This document shows positions 51,543 through 59,931 of a stretch of 64,000 nt of DNA, piece after piece; positions within the stretch are counted from its first letter, which is position 1; each line of letters opens with the position of its first letter. Position numbers and translations under genes: made by a program. Source of the DNA: Brevibacillus panacihumi (GTDB taxonomy: Bacteria > Bacillota > Bacilli > Brevibacillales > Brevibacillaceae); NCBI RefSeq assembly GCF_003710985.1, contig NZ_RHHT01000002.1, positions 434,001 to 498,000 of the forward strand. The letters are read 5' to 3'. The notes under the pieces are model-generated. The model had not been told where the DNA came from. It saw nothing but the letters and a program-made list of their open reading frames with translations, and did not search any database.

Positions 51543-52556
51543 ATGGACCAAAATCAGAAAAAATGGAAACGTCATTATATATTGCGGACGTTGATCTTGA
51601 GCGGTTTTGTGCTCTTGCTGGCGGAGATGATTTTTACAGGGAGGCTGAGCCAGTATCTGGCTCCTCGGCTGCACATGCTGATCTATGTTACGCTGGGCAT
51701 CCTGATCATCTTGACGATCGCGAGCATCCGCCAGGTCATCATCGGCCAAAGCGATTATGATTGTGACTGCGACGCTCATAAAATCCCCCGGTCCCCCTGG
51801 ACTTCGCTGATCGTATACGGGCTTTTCTGTCTCCCTTTGGCGATGGGCATATTCATGCCGGACAAAACGCTCGGAAGTGCAATGGCAGAAAATCTAGGTG
51901 TGAACCTGTTGAGCAATGACGTCCGAAAACTGGCACAAGTGAATGCTTCGGTGCCTAAGGTAGAGTCACAGGGGGAGGATGTCAAGCAAAATGCAAGCCC
52001 GGAAGGCGGGGAACAGCTAGAGGAAGAAGCCAGGAAGCAAGAAGAGCCGTCAGATACAACCGAAGAGCCTGCGAAGTCCGTTCCACTCGAAGATGCGCAA
52101 ATCAGGCAACTTTTTGCTGAAAGCGATTTTGGTGATTTTTACACAGACATTGCGGTATTTTTGTATAAGCAGCCTGTGATCAAGCTGGATGACAAGGTAT
52201 TTTTGGACGGTCTGACAACAATGGAGCTGTATGCCAAGGAATTTGCGGGCAAGGAAATCGAGACCATGGGCTTTGTCTACCACCAATCCGATTTTTCGGA
52301 AGAACAGTTCGTCGTGGCCCGTTTTTCAGTCTCCTGCTGTACAGCAGACGCCAGTGTGTTCGGAATTCTGGTGGAAGACAAACAAGCCAAAAACTATCCC
52401 ATCGACAGCTGGGTCAAGGTTCGCGGGAAGCTGGAGCTGAGGAATGCAAACGGCTACGATATGCTGGTGCTGAAGGCAACGCAGGTAGAGCCTGTAGATG
52501 CACCGAAGGATCCGTACGTGTACTACAGCTTCGAGGCGCCGCAAGGGAGCGAATAG
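51543..52556 (+). CDS. TIGR03943 family permease-subunit protein (YcgQ-like)
   Basis: A 337-residue protein. Three N-terminal membrane spans (about residues 14-115) contain the cytoplasm-facing YDCDCDAHK segment near 77, a possible metal site. A Glu/Lys-rich linker (140-185) leads to a C-terminal exported domain (about 190-337) with VVARFSVSCCTADASVFGIL near 258, whose paired Cys are typical of the family. It accompanies the permease and probably forms its partner subunit or substrate receptor. ATG 51543 follows GAGGAG. Substrate unknown. Confidence 0.83.
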   Translation: MDQNQKKWKRHYILRTLILSGFVLLLAEMIFTGRLSQYLAPRLHMLIYVTLGILIILTIASIRQVIIGQSDYDCDCDAHKIPRSPWTSLIVYGLFCLPLAMGIFMPDKTLGSAMAENLGVNLLSNDVRKLAQVNASVPKVESQGEDVKQNASPEGGEQLEEEARKQEEPSDTTEEPAKSVPLEDAQIRQLFAESDFGDFYTDIAVFLYKQPVIKLDDKVFLDGLTTMELYAKEFAGKEIETMGFVYHQSDFSEEQFVVARFSVSCCTADASVFGILVEDKQAKNYPIDSWVKVRGKLELRNANGYDMLVLKATQVEPVDAPKDPYVYYSFEAPQGSE

Positions 52557-52587
52557 AAAAAAGAGCGTCCGAGGGCGCTCTTTTTTA
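52557..52587. terminator. Bidirectional terminator
   Basis: AAAAAAGAGCG pairs with CGCTCTTTTTT. It serves the permease pair and the convergent response-regulator gene, whose stop codon it touches. Confidence 0.87.
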
Positions 52588-53232
52588 TTTTTTCAACAAG
52601 TGATGGCGTACGGCGTATGCAGCCAGTTGCACCCGGTTCGCCAATTGCAGCTTGTCCAAAATGTTTTTGATGTGATTTTTTACCGTGTTCTCGGCAATCA
52701 CGAGTGCATCGCTGATCTCCCGGTTCGTCCTGCCAGCACCGACGTACATGACGATCTCGCGTTCACGCGGTGTCAGCACATCTGGCTTCAGCTCATCTCC
52801 CAGCTCTTCCTGGCGAAAATGATGAAACAATCGGGTCGCCATCTCGCGCGAGGGGAGACTGTCTTCGCACAATAATGCATGCAGATAGTTGATCCAGTCG
52901 TCAGGCTCGAGGTTTTTCAGGAGGTAGCCCTGGGCGCCGAACTGGATCGCCGTGATCAAGTCGCCGACATCATCGGAGACGCTGAGAATCACCACTTTGA
53001 TATGGGGGTACGCTTTTTTGACCTCGCGTGTCGCTTCCAGCCCGCTCCATTTCGGCATATTGATATCCATCAGGACGAGATCGGGCTGCAGCTCGCCGCA
53101 AAGCTGAAAAGCATCTTCACCGTTGACAGCTTCGCCTACGACCTCGAACGAAGGGTCCGGGTCGAGCAAACTGCGAATCGCCAACCGCGCCATGGGGTGA
53201 TCGTCAGCGATAATGACTCGATAGGGGTTCAT
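52585..53232 (-). CDS. NarL/FixJ-family response regulator
   Basis: A 215-residue response regulator. The receiver domain (residues 1-120) has acidic pocket Asp residues in VIIADDHPMA, phosphoacceptor Asp in LVLMDINMPKWSG near 55, Ser in ILSVSDD and Lys in GYLLKNLEPD. A LuxR-type helix-turn-helix follows (LTPREREIVMYVGAGRTNRE, then ALVIAENTVKNHIKNILDKL, residues 153-205). It is encoded after and overlaps the histidine kinase gene by four bases, so the two form a cognate pair. Regulated genes are unknown. Confidence 0.93.
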   Translation of the reverse strand: MNPYRVIIADDHPMARLAIRSLLDPDPSFEVVGEAVNGEDAFQLCGELQPDLVLMDINMPKWSGLEATREVKKAYPHIKVVILSVSDDVGDLITAIQFGAQGYLLKNLEPDDWINYLHALLCEDSLPSREMATRLFHHFRQEELGDELKPDVLTPREREIVMYVGAGRTNREISDALVIAENTVKNHIKNILDKLQLANRVQLAAYAVRHHLLKK

Positions 53233-54035
53233 CTGTTTTCGCCTCCTTTTTGGGAGATCAGGCTAATCACCGTTCCGCCGCCCTCCCGCTGTTTGATTTC
53301 CAAAATGGCGTCCAGTTGACGGGCGCGTTCACGCATCATGGACAGTCCGTATTTTTTGGACCTTTTTGAATCAGCGGAGATCCCGATGCCGTCATCTTCG
53401 ATCGTCAGCAGCCAGCTGCGCGAATCTTGCGTAACAAGCGAAATCCGGGTGTGACGGGCCTGTGCGTGCTTGCGAATGTTGGCAAATGCCTCCTGGATGA
53501 CGCCAAACACCTGGACCTCCTGGGCAGGTGAGAAAAAATTGTCGCTGACCTCTATCTCATGTACGATATCTACGCCCGAGAGCGCACTCCACTGGGCCAG
53601 CCAGTTTTCCAGACGCTGCTCCAGACTGCCTTCCTCCGGGAGCGAGCGCAGATTGAAAATGGCTTGTCTGACGTGATTGTCAATCGCCGACACGGCTATG
53701 CGCGCATCGTCCAAATGTCCTTGCTTCAGTTTGACGTTGAGAAAAAAGAGAGACTGCGCGATGCCGTCATGCAGCTCGCGGGCCAGCCGCTCCCGTTCCT
53801 CGTAGACAGCGCGACGCGCCTGCTCCTCGACAAGCCGAGCATTCATCCTCTCAATCGTTCGGAACATCCAGTTGGCGAACAAAAAAGAGAGAACCAACGT
53901 GAGGATCGTGATGTATACATTGCCGTCCTCCATGGAGAGATAGGGCAGCAGGAAGTCATGGCGGATGAATTCAAAACCTCCGATGATGATCGCAGGGAGA
54001 AGAGCGGTCAACCAGTAAAGCGTGCGGTAAGTCAT
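53229..54035 (-). CDS. Two-span sensor histidine kinase (HisKA_3, DesK/NarX class)
   Basis: A 268-residue kinase. Two membrane spans (about residues 7-22 and 38-55) flank a very short outer loop, so the sensor is probably intramembrane, as in LiaS/DesK-type kinases. The HisKA_3 dimerisation helix has the phosphorylated His in RERLARELHDGIAQSLF near 88. The ATPase domain shows the N-box EAFANIRKHAQA near 180 and G1 IEDDGIGI near 211. ATG 54035 follows GGAAGGAAG; an upstream ATG at 54068 lacks a site. Overlaps the regulator gene by ATGA. The signal may be membrane state or envelope stress. Confidence 0.9.
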   Translation of the reverse strand: MTYRTLYWLTALLPAIIIGGFEFIRHDFLLPYLSMEDGNVYITILTLVLSFLFANWMFRTIERMNARLVEEQARRAVYEERERLARELHDGIAQSLFFLNVKLKQGHLDDARIAVSAIDNHVRQAIFNLRSLPEEGSLEQRLENWLAQWSALSGVDIVHEIEVSDNFFSPAQEVQVFGVIQEAFANIRKHAQARHTRISLVTQDSRSWLLTIEDDGIGISADSKRSKKYGLSMMRERARQLDAILEIKQREGGGTVISLISQKGGENR

Positions 54036-54147
54036 TGCTTTCTTCCTTCCTTGTCCAATGGCAATCAAGACTAGTATACCGAACTGTACCTTTCGATGAT
54101 ATACTCAGATAAGATCAGAGAATAGCGAGATGGTGGTGGAGGATAAC

Positions 54148-54942
54148 ATGAAACAGGTAGCCAGGGCTTTAACGATAGCAGGCTCAGATAGTGGAGGCGG
54201 CGCCGGGATTCAGGCGGATCTGAAAACCTTTCATCAGTTCGGCGCATACGGAATGAGTGCGATCACCGCGATTACGGTTCAAAGCACCCTTGGGGTGTTT
54301 GGGGTATACCCGATGACGGCAGAAGCTGTTGCCCAACAGATCCATGAGGTGCTTCGCGATATTGGGGCGGATGCGGCCAAGACGGGAATGCTCTTTGATG
54401 CAGCAATCATCAGGGCTGTGGCGGATGAACTGCGTCCGTACGACAAGCTCAAATTGGTTGTGGACCCTGTCATGATCGCAAAAGGCGGGGCAAAGCTGCT
54501 CCAGGATGATGCGATTGAAGCGCTGACCACAGGATTGCTGCCTCTCGCGGAGGTCGTTACCCCGAATGTACCGGAAGCGGAGTGCTTGACGGGTATGCAG
54601 ATTCGCAATGCGGAGCAGATGCGCGAAGCGGCCAAGGCGATTCACGCGTTGGGCGTGCGCAACGTCATGATGAAGGGCGGGCATCTGGAAGGCGACGAAG
54701 TACGGGACATCCTGTACGATGGACAAGCTTTTCACGAAATCGTCCACGAGCGCATCCATACCCGGCACACGCATGGGACGGGTTGTACGTTCTCGGCTGC
54801 GTTGACGGCAGAACTGGCCAAAGGCACGCCGCTGATTGAGGCGGTGGAGAAGGCGAACCGCTTTATTTTCGAAGCGATTAAGACAGCACCTGAACTGGGC
54901 GGGGGCCACGGTCCAACCAACCACTGGGCTGTTATCGAATAA
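54148..54942 (+). CDS. thiD: Hydroxymethylpyrimidine/phosphomethylpyrimidine kinase ThiD
   Basis: A 264-residue ribokinase-fold kinase. ALTIAGSDSGGGAGIQADLK at residues 7-26, GAYGMSAITAITVQST near 33, DPVMIAKGG near 112, TPNVPEAECLTG near 140 and HTHGTGCTFSAALTAELAKG near 208 (anion hole and catalytic Asp region) are the ThiD signature blocks. It phosphorylates HMP twice in thiamine synthesis, and related enzymes in Bacilli also phosphorylate pyridoxal. The catalytic-loop GTGC carries the Cys typical of the bifunctional PdxK/ThiD group. ATG 54148 follows GTGGAGG. A terminator follows. Confidence 0.9.
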   Translation: MKQVARALTIAGSDSGGGAGIQADLKTFHQFGAYGMSAITAITVQSTLGVFGVYPMTAEAVAQQIHEVLRDIGADAAKTGMLFDAAIIRAVADELRPYDKLKLVVDPVMIAKGGAKLLQDDAIEALTTGLLPLAEVVTPNVPEAECLTGMQIRNAEQMREAAKAIHALGVRNVMMKGGHLEGDEVRDILYDGQAFHEIVHERIHTRHTHGTGCTFSAALTAELAKGTPLIEAVEKANRFIFEAIKTAPELGGGHGPTNHWAVIE

Positions 54943-54954
54943 AGGAAGAATATG

Positions 54955-54984
54955 AAAAGCCCGGCGCGAAGCCGGGCATTTTCT
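54955..54984. terminator. Bidirectional terminator
   Basis: GCCCGGC and GCCGGGC form a perfect 7-bp stem with a five-base loop, flanked by A on the left and ATTTTC on the right, between convergent genes. Confidence 0.8.
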
Positions 54985-56341
54985 ATTTGATCTTGATGCG
55001 AAAACCTTCTGTCAGCCGAGTTGGATAGCTGTAAAGCGTGAAGCTGTATTCCGAAGGCATGCCATAAGAAGTAAGCCGTTTAAACAGATGACCGTAAAGC
55101 TGTATGTTTTTTGATGAATAGTCACTGGAAGAGGTGCTTTGCAGCAGGTCATATTCATTTCCCAGATCATCTGTCAGCTCGCTGAGCAAAGACACATATC
55201 GCGAGTGGTCGATCTCATCTACCATTAGCGAAAGGTCCATTCCCACGACATCGTCCCGTTGGCGCAAGGCGTCCAGGCGAAGGCGTTCATCCGGTATCTT
55301 CGTGAATTCACCTGTCCGGGCATCTATCGTCACAGTCAGCTTGTCCTTATCCAGCGCGCGGATCCCTTTCGCCTGCAGCATCAGTTGTTCGAATTTGGTA
55401 AAGTAGATGCTCTCCAGATGGTAAATGACCACATCGTCGCCTTCGCGGGAATAAGGCAAGCCATTTCCCCAAAAGGCGTAGGTAGCTCCCTTTTCATCTG
55501 CCAGCTCCAATTGGTCGAATTCAAAAATATGCTTCGTATTGGTGGGATCAAAGCGGATCCTTACCTCTGTTTGCGTCGGATAGGCGGTGATGCTTTCAAC
55601 CGTGAAGCGTTGGCTGTCGACATGCACCTCTTGGTTTACCTCATAGGAGAAAGGCTGATGTACAGCAAACTTCGCCTTGTCGATGGCAAACACCACGTTT
55701 ACCGGAGTATCTTGTTCTTCGCCATCGATGGATATCGTGGCGCGAAGCTGCAGGAAGTCCGGCACTTCCCCTCTTTCTTCGAACGTAAAATCGATCCGAT
55801 TTTTGGTGGTCTGTCCCGGTTCCAAATTGTGACTCCACGATGCGCCGCCTAGTCCCCACGGATTCCCCGCAGTGTCCAGCAGCTCCACTTTATGCAAGGA
55901 GAGGACCTGGTCGGAGCGATCCTGCGAGAGCGTATAAAAAATCAGCATGCGCCGTTCATCCATCAGCACTTCGTCCACACTGAAGCGGATGGCTCCTTGC
56001 TGGACGCTTTCTCCGATGTTTTGCACCATACTATGCTCTGCTGCACGCTGCAGTCCTTTGTCCTCGCGAATCAGCTCCACCAGCTTTTCCATCCCCGGAA
56101 TATGACTCACATAGGCAGCGACAACGGGAGACAAGCGGATGGAAAAAAACAGTCCCACGACCAATAAACAAGCAGCCAAGCTGGTCCCGTAGCGCTGCCA
56201 GCGCTTCCGTCTCGCCTGCAATCGCTTTGCTTTGTCTACTCCTTTTCGGATGTAATGGTCCAGTTCAGCAGGCAGTACAACCGCTTGCATGCGTTCTTTT
56301 TCCTCATTCAATGACTGTTCGATCTTATCTTCATGTTGCAT
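54983..56341 (-). CDS. DUF4179-type membrane protein, likely anti-sigma partner
   Basis: A 452-residue single-span protein: a 50-residue cytoplasmic N-terminus rich in Glu/Arg/Lys (MQHEDKIEQSLNEEKERMQA), one membrane span (about 52-68) and a large beta-rich exported domain with DUF4179-like (70-185) and DUF5643-like (about 215-330) sections. It is encoded six bases after an ECF sigma factor gene, so it is almost certainly co-translated with it and likely holds the sigma factor at the membrane. The N-terminus lacks the canonical zinc anti-sigma HXXXCXXC motif. The signal it senses is unknown. Confidence 0.8.
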   Translation of the reverse strand: MQHEDKIEQSLNEEKERMQAVVLPAELDHYIRKGVDKAKRLQARRKRWQRYGTSLAACLLVVGLFFSIRLSPVVAAYVSHIPGMEKLVELIREDKGLQRAAEHSMVQNIGESVQQGAIRFSVDEVLMDERRMLIFYTLSQDRSDQVLSLHKVELLDTAGNPWGLGGASWSHNLEPGQTTKNRIDFTFEERGEVPDFLQLRATISIDGEEQDTPVNVVFAIDKAKFAVHQPFSYEVNQEVHVDSQRFTVESITAYPTQTEVRIRFDPTNTKHIFEFDQLELADEKGATYAFWGNGLPYSREGDDVVIYHLESIYFTKFEQLMLQAKGIRALDKDKLTVTIDARTGEFTKIPDERLRLDALRQRDDVVGMDLSLMVDEIDHSRYVSLLSELTDDLGNEYDLLQSTSSSDYSSKNIQLYGHLFKRLTSYGMPSEYSFTLYSYPTRLTEGFRIKIK

Positions 56342-56347
56342 GAGCGT

Positions 56348-56860
56348 TCACCAGCCCCTCCCCAAGTCGTGACGCAATGCGCCGAGTGCTTTATGCAGCC
56401 AGGTTTTGATCGTCCCTTCCGGATGGCCGAGCAGGGAAGCAATTTCGCGTATCGTCAGATCTTCAAAATACTTCAGAATGATGACATGCCGCTGAATCGG
56501 GGAGAGCCGCTCCATGGCAGCCTGCAGCAAGATTCGTTCATCTGTATGCTCTGCCTGCGGGTCTATGCGCTCCCGGTCGGTCTCTTCCAAAATCCAGCGC
56601 TTTCTTCGTTTTTGCTCATCTATGCACAAGTGGATCAAAAGCCGTGTCAGCCAAGTTGAAAAATAGGCCGGCTCCTTTACCGCAGACAGTTTGAGATAAG
56701 CGCGACAAGTCGCTTCCTGTATGGCTTCCAATGCATCTGTTTCCGTGCGCAAAAAGGCATACGCCACGCGATACATCCGCTCCTTGTGCATGAGGATAAG
56801 CTGGTAAAAAGCCTGATCGTCCCCCTTTTGGGCCTCACGGACAAGCTGTTCCAGATTCAC
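56348..56860 (-). CDS. ECF-type RNA polymerase sigma factor
   Basis: A 170-residue sigma-70 family factor of the extracytoplasmic-function group. Region 2 (residues about 15-80; MYRVAYAFLRTETDALEAIQ, then EATCRAYLKL) and region 4 (about 110-165; LSPIQRHVIILKYFEDLTIR, then EIASLLGHPEGTIKTWLHKA) are present and region 3 is absent. GTG 56860 is chosen because AGGAGGGG precedes it at five bases. It pairs with the membrane protein gene downstream. A possible ECF promoter lies 21 bases upstream, consistent with autoregulation. Confidence 0.9.
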   Translation of the reverse strand: MNLEQLVREAQKGDDQAFYQLILMHKERMYRVAYAFLRTETDALEAIQEATCRAYLKLSAVKEPAYFSTWLTRLLIHLCIDEQKRRKRWILEETDRERIDPQAEHTDERILLQAAMERLSPIQRHVIILKYFEDLTIREIASLLGHPEGTIKTWLHKALGALRHDLGRGW

Positions 56861-56880
56861 GTTCACCCCTCCTACAATCA

Positions 56881-56909
56881 TTAGACTCCCGAAGAGCCAA
56901 AACGGTTTT
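56881..56909 (-). promoter_or_regulatory. Possible ECF promoter of the sigma gene
   Basis: On the minus strand AAAACC, a 17-base spacer and GTCTAA resemble ECF-sigma promoter elements. The -35 lies within the palindrome CAAAACGGTTTTG. Confidence 0.35.
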
Positions 56910-56967
56910 GCCGAACCTTCTCCTTCTTTTTTGCTTACTGTATAACAACGAAAGAAAAAAGGATGGA

Positions 56968-57186
56968 ATGAACGGTATGTGGACGAGATGGGTTACGATT
57001 CACCAATCCTACGGTCTGCCTCGGGTCGCACAGGATTGTCGGCAATTTTTGGAATTGAAGGGCATTCACGTCAAGGTGGTCGCCAAACGAACCAAAAGAA
57101 ACGGGCACGTCTATTCGCTTCGCGTCCCGTCCTCCCAGCTAGACCAGGCCAAGAAATGGCTTCACCTTTTTAAGCAAACAATGTAG
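56968..57186 (+). CDS. Small basic protein upstream of splB (72 aa)
   Basis: A 72-residue protein: WVTIHQSYGLPRVAQDCRQF, then LELKGIHVKVVAKRTKRNG and YSLRVPSSQLDQAKKWL. The beta-alpha-beta pattern, with a ligand-like loop and a C-terminal helix rich in Lys/Leu, is like the DUF2007 small signal-transducing group, but weakly. ATG 56968 follows AAAGGATGG with a short spacing; ATG 56977 is possible. It lies 74 bases upstream of spore photoproduct lyase, the place of splA in B. subtilis, yet it does not resemble SplA as I remember it. Function unknown. Confidence 0.6.
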   Translation: MNGMWTRWVTIHQSYGLPRVAQDCRQFLELKGIHVKVVAKRTKRNGHVYSLRVPSSQLDQAKKWLHLFKQTM

Positions 57187-57235
57187 GAAAAGCCCATGCC
57201 ATCTACACACCAGCGCTGACTAGAAGCTAGCGGGA

Positions 57236-57242
57236 CATACTA
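57236..57242 (+). promoter_or_regulatory. Possible sigma-G -10 element before splB
   Basis: CATACTA matches the forespore sigma-G -10 consensus and lies 18 bases before the splB start. The -35 position (GCGCT/CGCTG) does not match well and the leader would be very short, so this is a weak call. Confidence 0.3.
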
Positions 57243-57260
57243 GAGCAAAGGGGGGAGAGT

Positions 57261-58325
57261 ATGGCGACTACAGTGCAGGAAGCGCCAGGCAGAAGCAAAT
57301 CCGGTCTTTTTATCCCTGACTATGTCTTTGTCGAGCCCCACGCTCTTGATTATCCGCTGGGGGAAGAACTGTACCAGCGTTTTCAGCGGGAAGGAATCCC
57401 GATTCAGATGACAACCAGCCACAACCAGGTCCGGGGGATCCCGGGAGAGACGGATGCGGAGAAATACCGCAATGCCAAGCGCACGCTGGTGATCGGGGTA
57501 CGCAAAACCTTGAAGTTCGAGACCTCAAAGCCTTCTGCTGAATATGCCATTCCGCTTGCTACTGGATGTGTGGGCCACTGCCACTACTGTTATCTGAATA
57601 CAAACGTCGGCTCCAAGCCGTATATCCGAATCTACGTCAACACCGATGAGATCTTCGCGCAGGCGAAAACCTACATCGAGGAGCGGGCGGGAGAAATCAC
57701 CCGTTTTGAGGCTGCTTGTACATCGGACCCGGTCAGCATCGAGCATATCACCGGGAATTTGAAGCGGGCGATTGAGTTTATGGGGGAGCAGGAGTGGGGC
57801 AGGCTGCGCTTTGTCACCAAATTCCACCATGTAGACTCCCTTCTCGACGCCAGGCACAACGGGCATACGCGCTTTCGTTTCAGCATGAACGCAGATTATG
57901 TGATCAAGAACTTCGAGCCGGGAACCTCGAGTTTCAGCGAAAGACTGGAGGCTGCGGGAAAAGTGGCGAAAGCCGGCTATCCGCTTGGGTTCATTTTGGC
58001 CCCGTTGTATTGGTTTGAGGGCTGGGAAGCAGGGTATACGGATCTATTGGAGAGGCTGCGCGAACAGCTTGTCCCGGAGGCGATGGAAGACTTGACTTTT
58101 GAACTGATTCAGCACCGTTTCACCAAGATCGCAAAAAGCTTGATTTTGCAGCGGTATCCCAAGACAAAGCTGGAAATGAACGAAGAAGAGCGAAAATACA
58201 AATGGGGAAAGTACGGAAAAGGAAAATACGTCTATCCCGACGTGAAGGCAAAAGCGCTGCAGGCTCATTTGGAAAAGGAAATCTCCAGATTGTTTCCACA
58301 GGCGCGCATCGAATATTTTACGTAA
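57261..58325 (+). CDS. splB: Spore photoproduct lyase
   Basis: A 354-residue radical SAM enzyme that reverses 5-thyminyl-5,6-dihydrothymine photoproducts in spore DNA during germination. The cluster motif CVGHCHYCY places Cys103, Cys107 and Cys110 on the iron-sulfur cluster. The conserved hydrogen-donor Cys is in FEAACTSDP, at residue 153. RLRFVTKFHHVDSLLDARHN near 187 and GFILAPLYWFEGWEAGYTDL near 246 are further family blocks. Length is normal (B. subtilis SplB 342). ATG 57261 follows AAGGGGGGAG. Expression is expected in the forespore. Confidence 0.94.
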   Translation: MATTVQEAPGRSKSGLFIPDYVFVEPHALDYPLGEELYQRFQREGIPIQMTTSHNQVRGIPGETDAEKYRNAKRTLVIGVRKTLKFETSKPSAEYAIPLATGCVGHCHYCYLNTNVGSKPYIRIYVNTDEIFAQAKTYIEERAGEITRFEAACTSDPVSIEHITGNLKRAIEFMGEQEWGRLRFVTKFHHVDSLLDARHNGHTRFRFSMNADYVIKNFEPGTSSFSERLEAAGKVAKAGYPLGFILAPLYWFEGWEAGYTDLLERLREQLVPEAMEDLTFELIQHRFTKIAKSLILQRYPKTKLEMNEEERKYKWGKYGKGKYVYPDVKAKALQAHLEKEISRLFPQARIEYFT

Positions 58326-58464
58326 ACAATAAAGCGCTTACAAGCTGCTCGAGGCATCGGGCAGTTTTTGCCGTTCCCAAGAACCGATTCGTTTCGACAA
58401 ACCCGCGGCGGACATGCTACAATATGATTTGCTCTCATTTTCGTGAAAGGAAGACCCAACCCCT

Positions 58465-59100
58465 ATGAAGTCGATTTTGATTACCGTGGAGGGACCAATT
58501 GGAATTGGAAAAACCTCTCTCGCACGGGAACTGAACCGGGCCTACGAATTGCAGCTTCTGGAAGAAATTGTGTACGAAAATCCATTTTTAGGAAAATTCT
58601 ACGAGAATATTTCCGAGTGGAGCTTCCAGTTGGAAATGTTTTTTCTTTGCAATCGGTACAAGCAGTTGCAGGATATTCATACCAAGTATTTGCAGCAGGG
58701 CATTTCGGTCGTTTCCGACTACAATATTTTTAAAAATACGATTTTTTCCAAACGAACGCTTGATCGCGACAATCTGAACAAGTATCTGAAGATCTACGAT
58801 ATTTTGACGGAGGATCTGCCGCAAGCTCATCTAGTCATTTATTTGACAGCATCGATCGATACGGTGATGAAGCGAATCGCCTTGCGCGACCGCGATATCG
58901 AACGCAATATGGACATCACGTACATGGAAAATCTGATTGCTGACTACGAAGAATTCATGCAGGAATTCGAAAAGCAGCACCCCAATACTCCTGTGATCAA
59001 ATTGAATTGCGATCATTTGGATTTCGTACATAGCCCGGGAGATTTGCAGCATGTCTTGGACACGGTAGATCCCATCCTCCAAAAGCTGCTGGCAAAATAA
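58465..59100 (+). CDS. dgk: Deoxyguanosine kinase-type deoxynucleoside kinase
   Basis: A 211-residue deoxynucleoside kinase. P-loop VEGPIGIGKTSLAREL is at residues 8-23, ENPFLGKFYE near 38 (substrate and Glu base region), VVSDYNIFKNTIFSKRT near 86 (DRY-like element reads SDYN) and the LID-region RIALRDRDIERNMD near 137. It resembles B. subtilis Dgk, which pairs with Dck in an operon; that pair is preserved here with a 31-base gap. It phosphorylates purine deoxynucleosides for salvage, dGuo most likely. ATG 58465 follows GAAAGGAAG. Confidence 0.88.
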   Translation: MKSILITVEGPIGIGKTSLARELNRAYELQLLEEIVYENPFLGKFYENISEWSFQLEMFFLCNRYKQLQDIHTKYLQQGISVVSDYNIFKNTIFSKRTLDRDNLNKYLKIYDILTEDLPQAHLVIYLTASIDTVMKRIALRDRDIERNMDITYMENLIADYEEFMQEFEKQHPNTPVIKLNCDHLDFVHSPGDLQHVLDTVDPILQKLLAK

Positions 59101-59131
59101 AAGGAAGAAAGAAAACTAAGGAGTTGCGTAC

Positions 59132-59827
59132 ATGTCAAGGTTTCATAGCAGTCCACTTCGCGAAAAATACGGAATCCCTGCCAACGCGGTGATTACCATC
59201 GGCGGAACAGTCGGTGTGGGGAAATCCACGTTTACACATGCATTGGCAGAACAGCTGGGGTTTCGCGTCTCGATTGAAAAAGTGGACAATAACCCGTATT
59301 TGGGACGATATTACGAAGATTTGGCTCGCTGGGGCTTTCATTTGCAGATCTTCTTTTTAGCGGAACGCTTCAAAGAGCAGAAGCGGATGTTTGAATACGG
59401 AGGCGGTTTTGTACAGGATCGCTCCATCTATGAGGATACTGGCATTTTCGCACGCATGCTGTACGAGCAGGGAAACATGACCGAGGAGGATTACCGCACT
59501 TATACCGAGCTGTTCGAGGCGATGGTGATGACCCCGTACTTCCCGCATCCGGACATCCTGATCTATCTGGAAGGCAGCTTTGACGACATAGTGGAGCGCG
59601 TGAAGGAACGAGGACGCCCGATGGAGCAGCAGACACCGATCGAGTACTGGAAGGATTTGTATGAGCGCTACGAGAAGTGGATCAGTTCTTTTGCCGCTTG
59701 CCCGATCTTGCGCATCAACATCAACGAGTACGATGCCGTGCATGAGCCGAACTCGATGGAGAGCATCATTGAGCGTGTCGCACAGAAAATCCAGATCGGC
59801 CGTTCCACCAGATTGGAAAAGCGGTAA
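59132..59827 (+). CDS. dck: Deoxyadenosine/deoxycytidine kinase
   Basis: A 231-residue deoxynucleoside kinase. P-loop IGGTVGVGKSTFTHALAE near residue 22, EKVDNNPYLGRYYEDLARWG near 49, VQDRSIYEDTGIFARML near 91 (the DRS element in place of the DRY/ERS of the family) and RVKERGRPMEQQTPIEYW near 154 (LID). It is the usual second gene of the dgk-dck pair in Bacilli and phosphorylates dAdo and dCyd. ATG 59132 follows AAGGAG. The N-terminal 15 residues are an extension relative to Dgk. Confidence 0.9.
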   Translation: MSRFHSSPLREKYGIPANAVITIGGTVGVGKSTFTHALAEQLGFRVSIEKVDNNPYLGRYYEDLARWGFHLQIFFLAERFKEQKRMFEYGGGFVQDRSIYEDTGIFARMLYEQGNMTEEDYRTYTELFEAMVMTPYFPHPDILIYLEGSFDDIVERVKERGRPMEQQTPIEYWKDLYERYEKWISSFAACPILRININEYDAVHEPNSMESIIERVAQKIQIGRSTRLEKR

Positions 59828-59931
59828 AAATTCGGCGTGTCTACTGACACTTTTCGGCAGGTAAGAGCCCAACGAACAAACCCCTCTATGGTATAATAGG
59901 AACATCTTGGTATCAAAAAAGGAGCTCAGAC

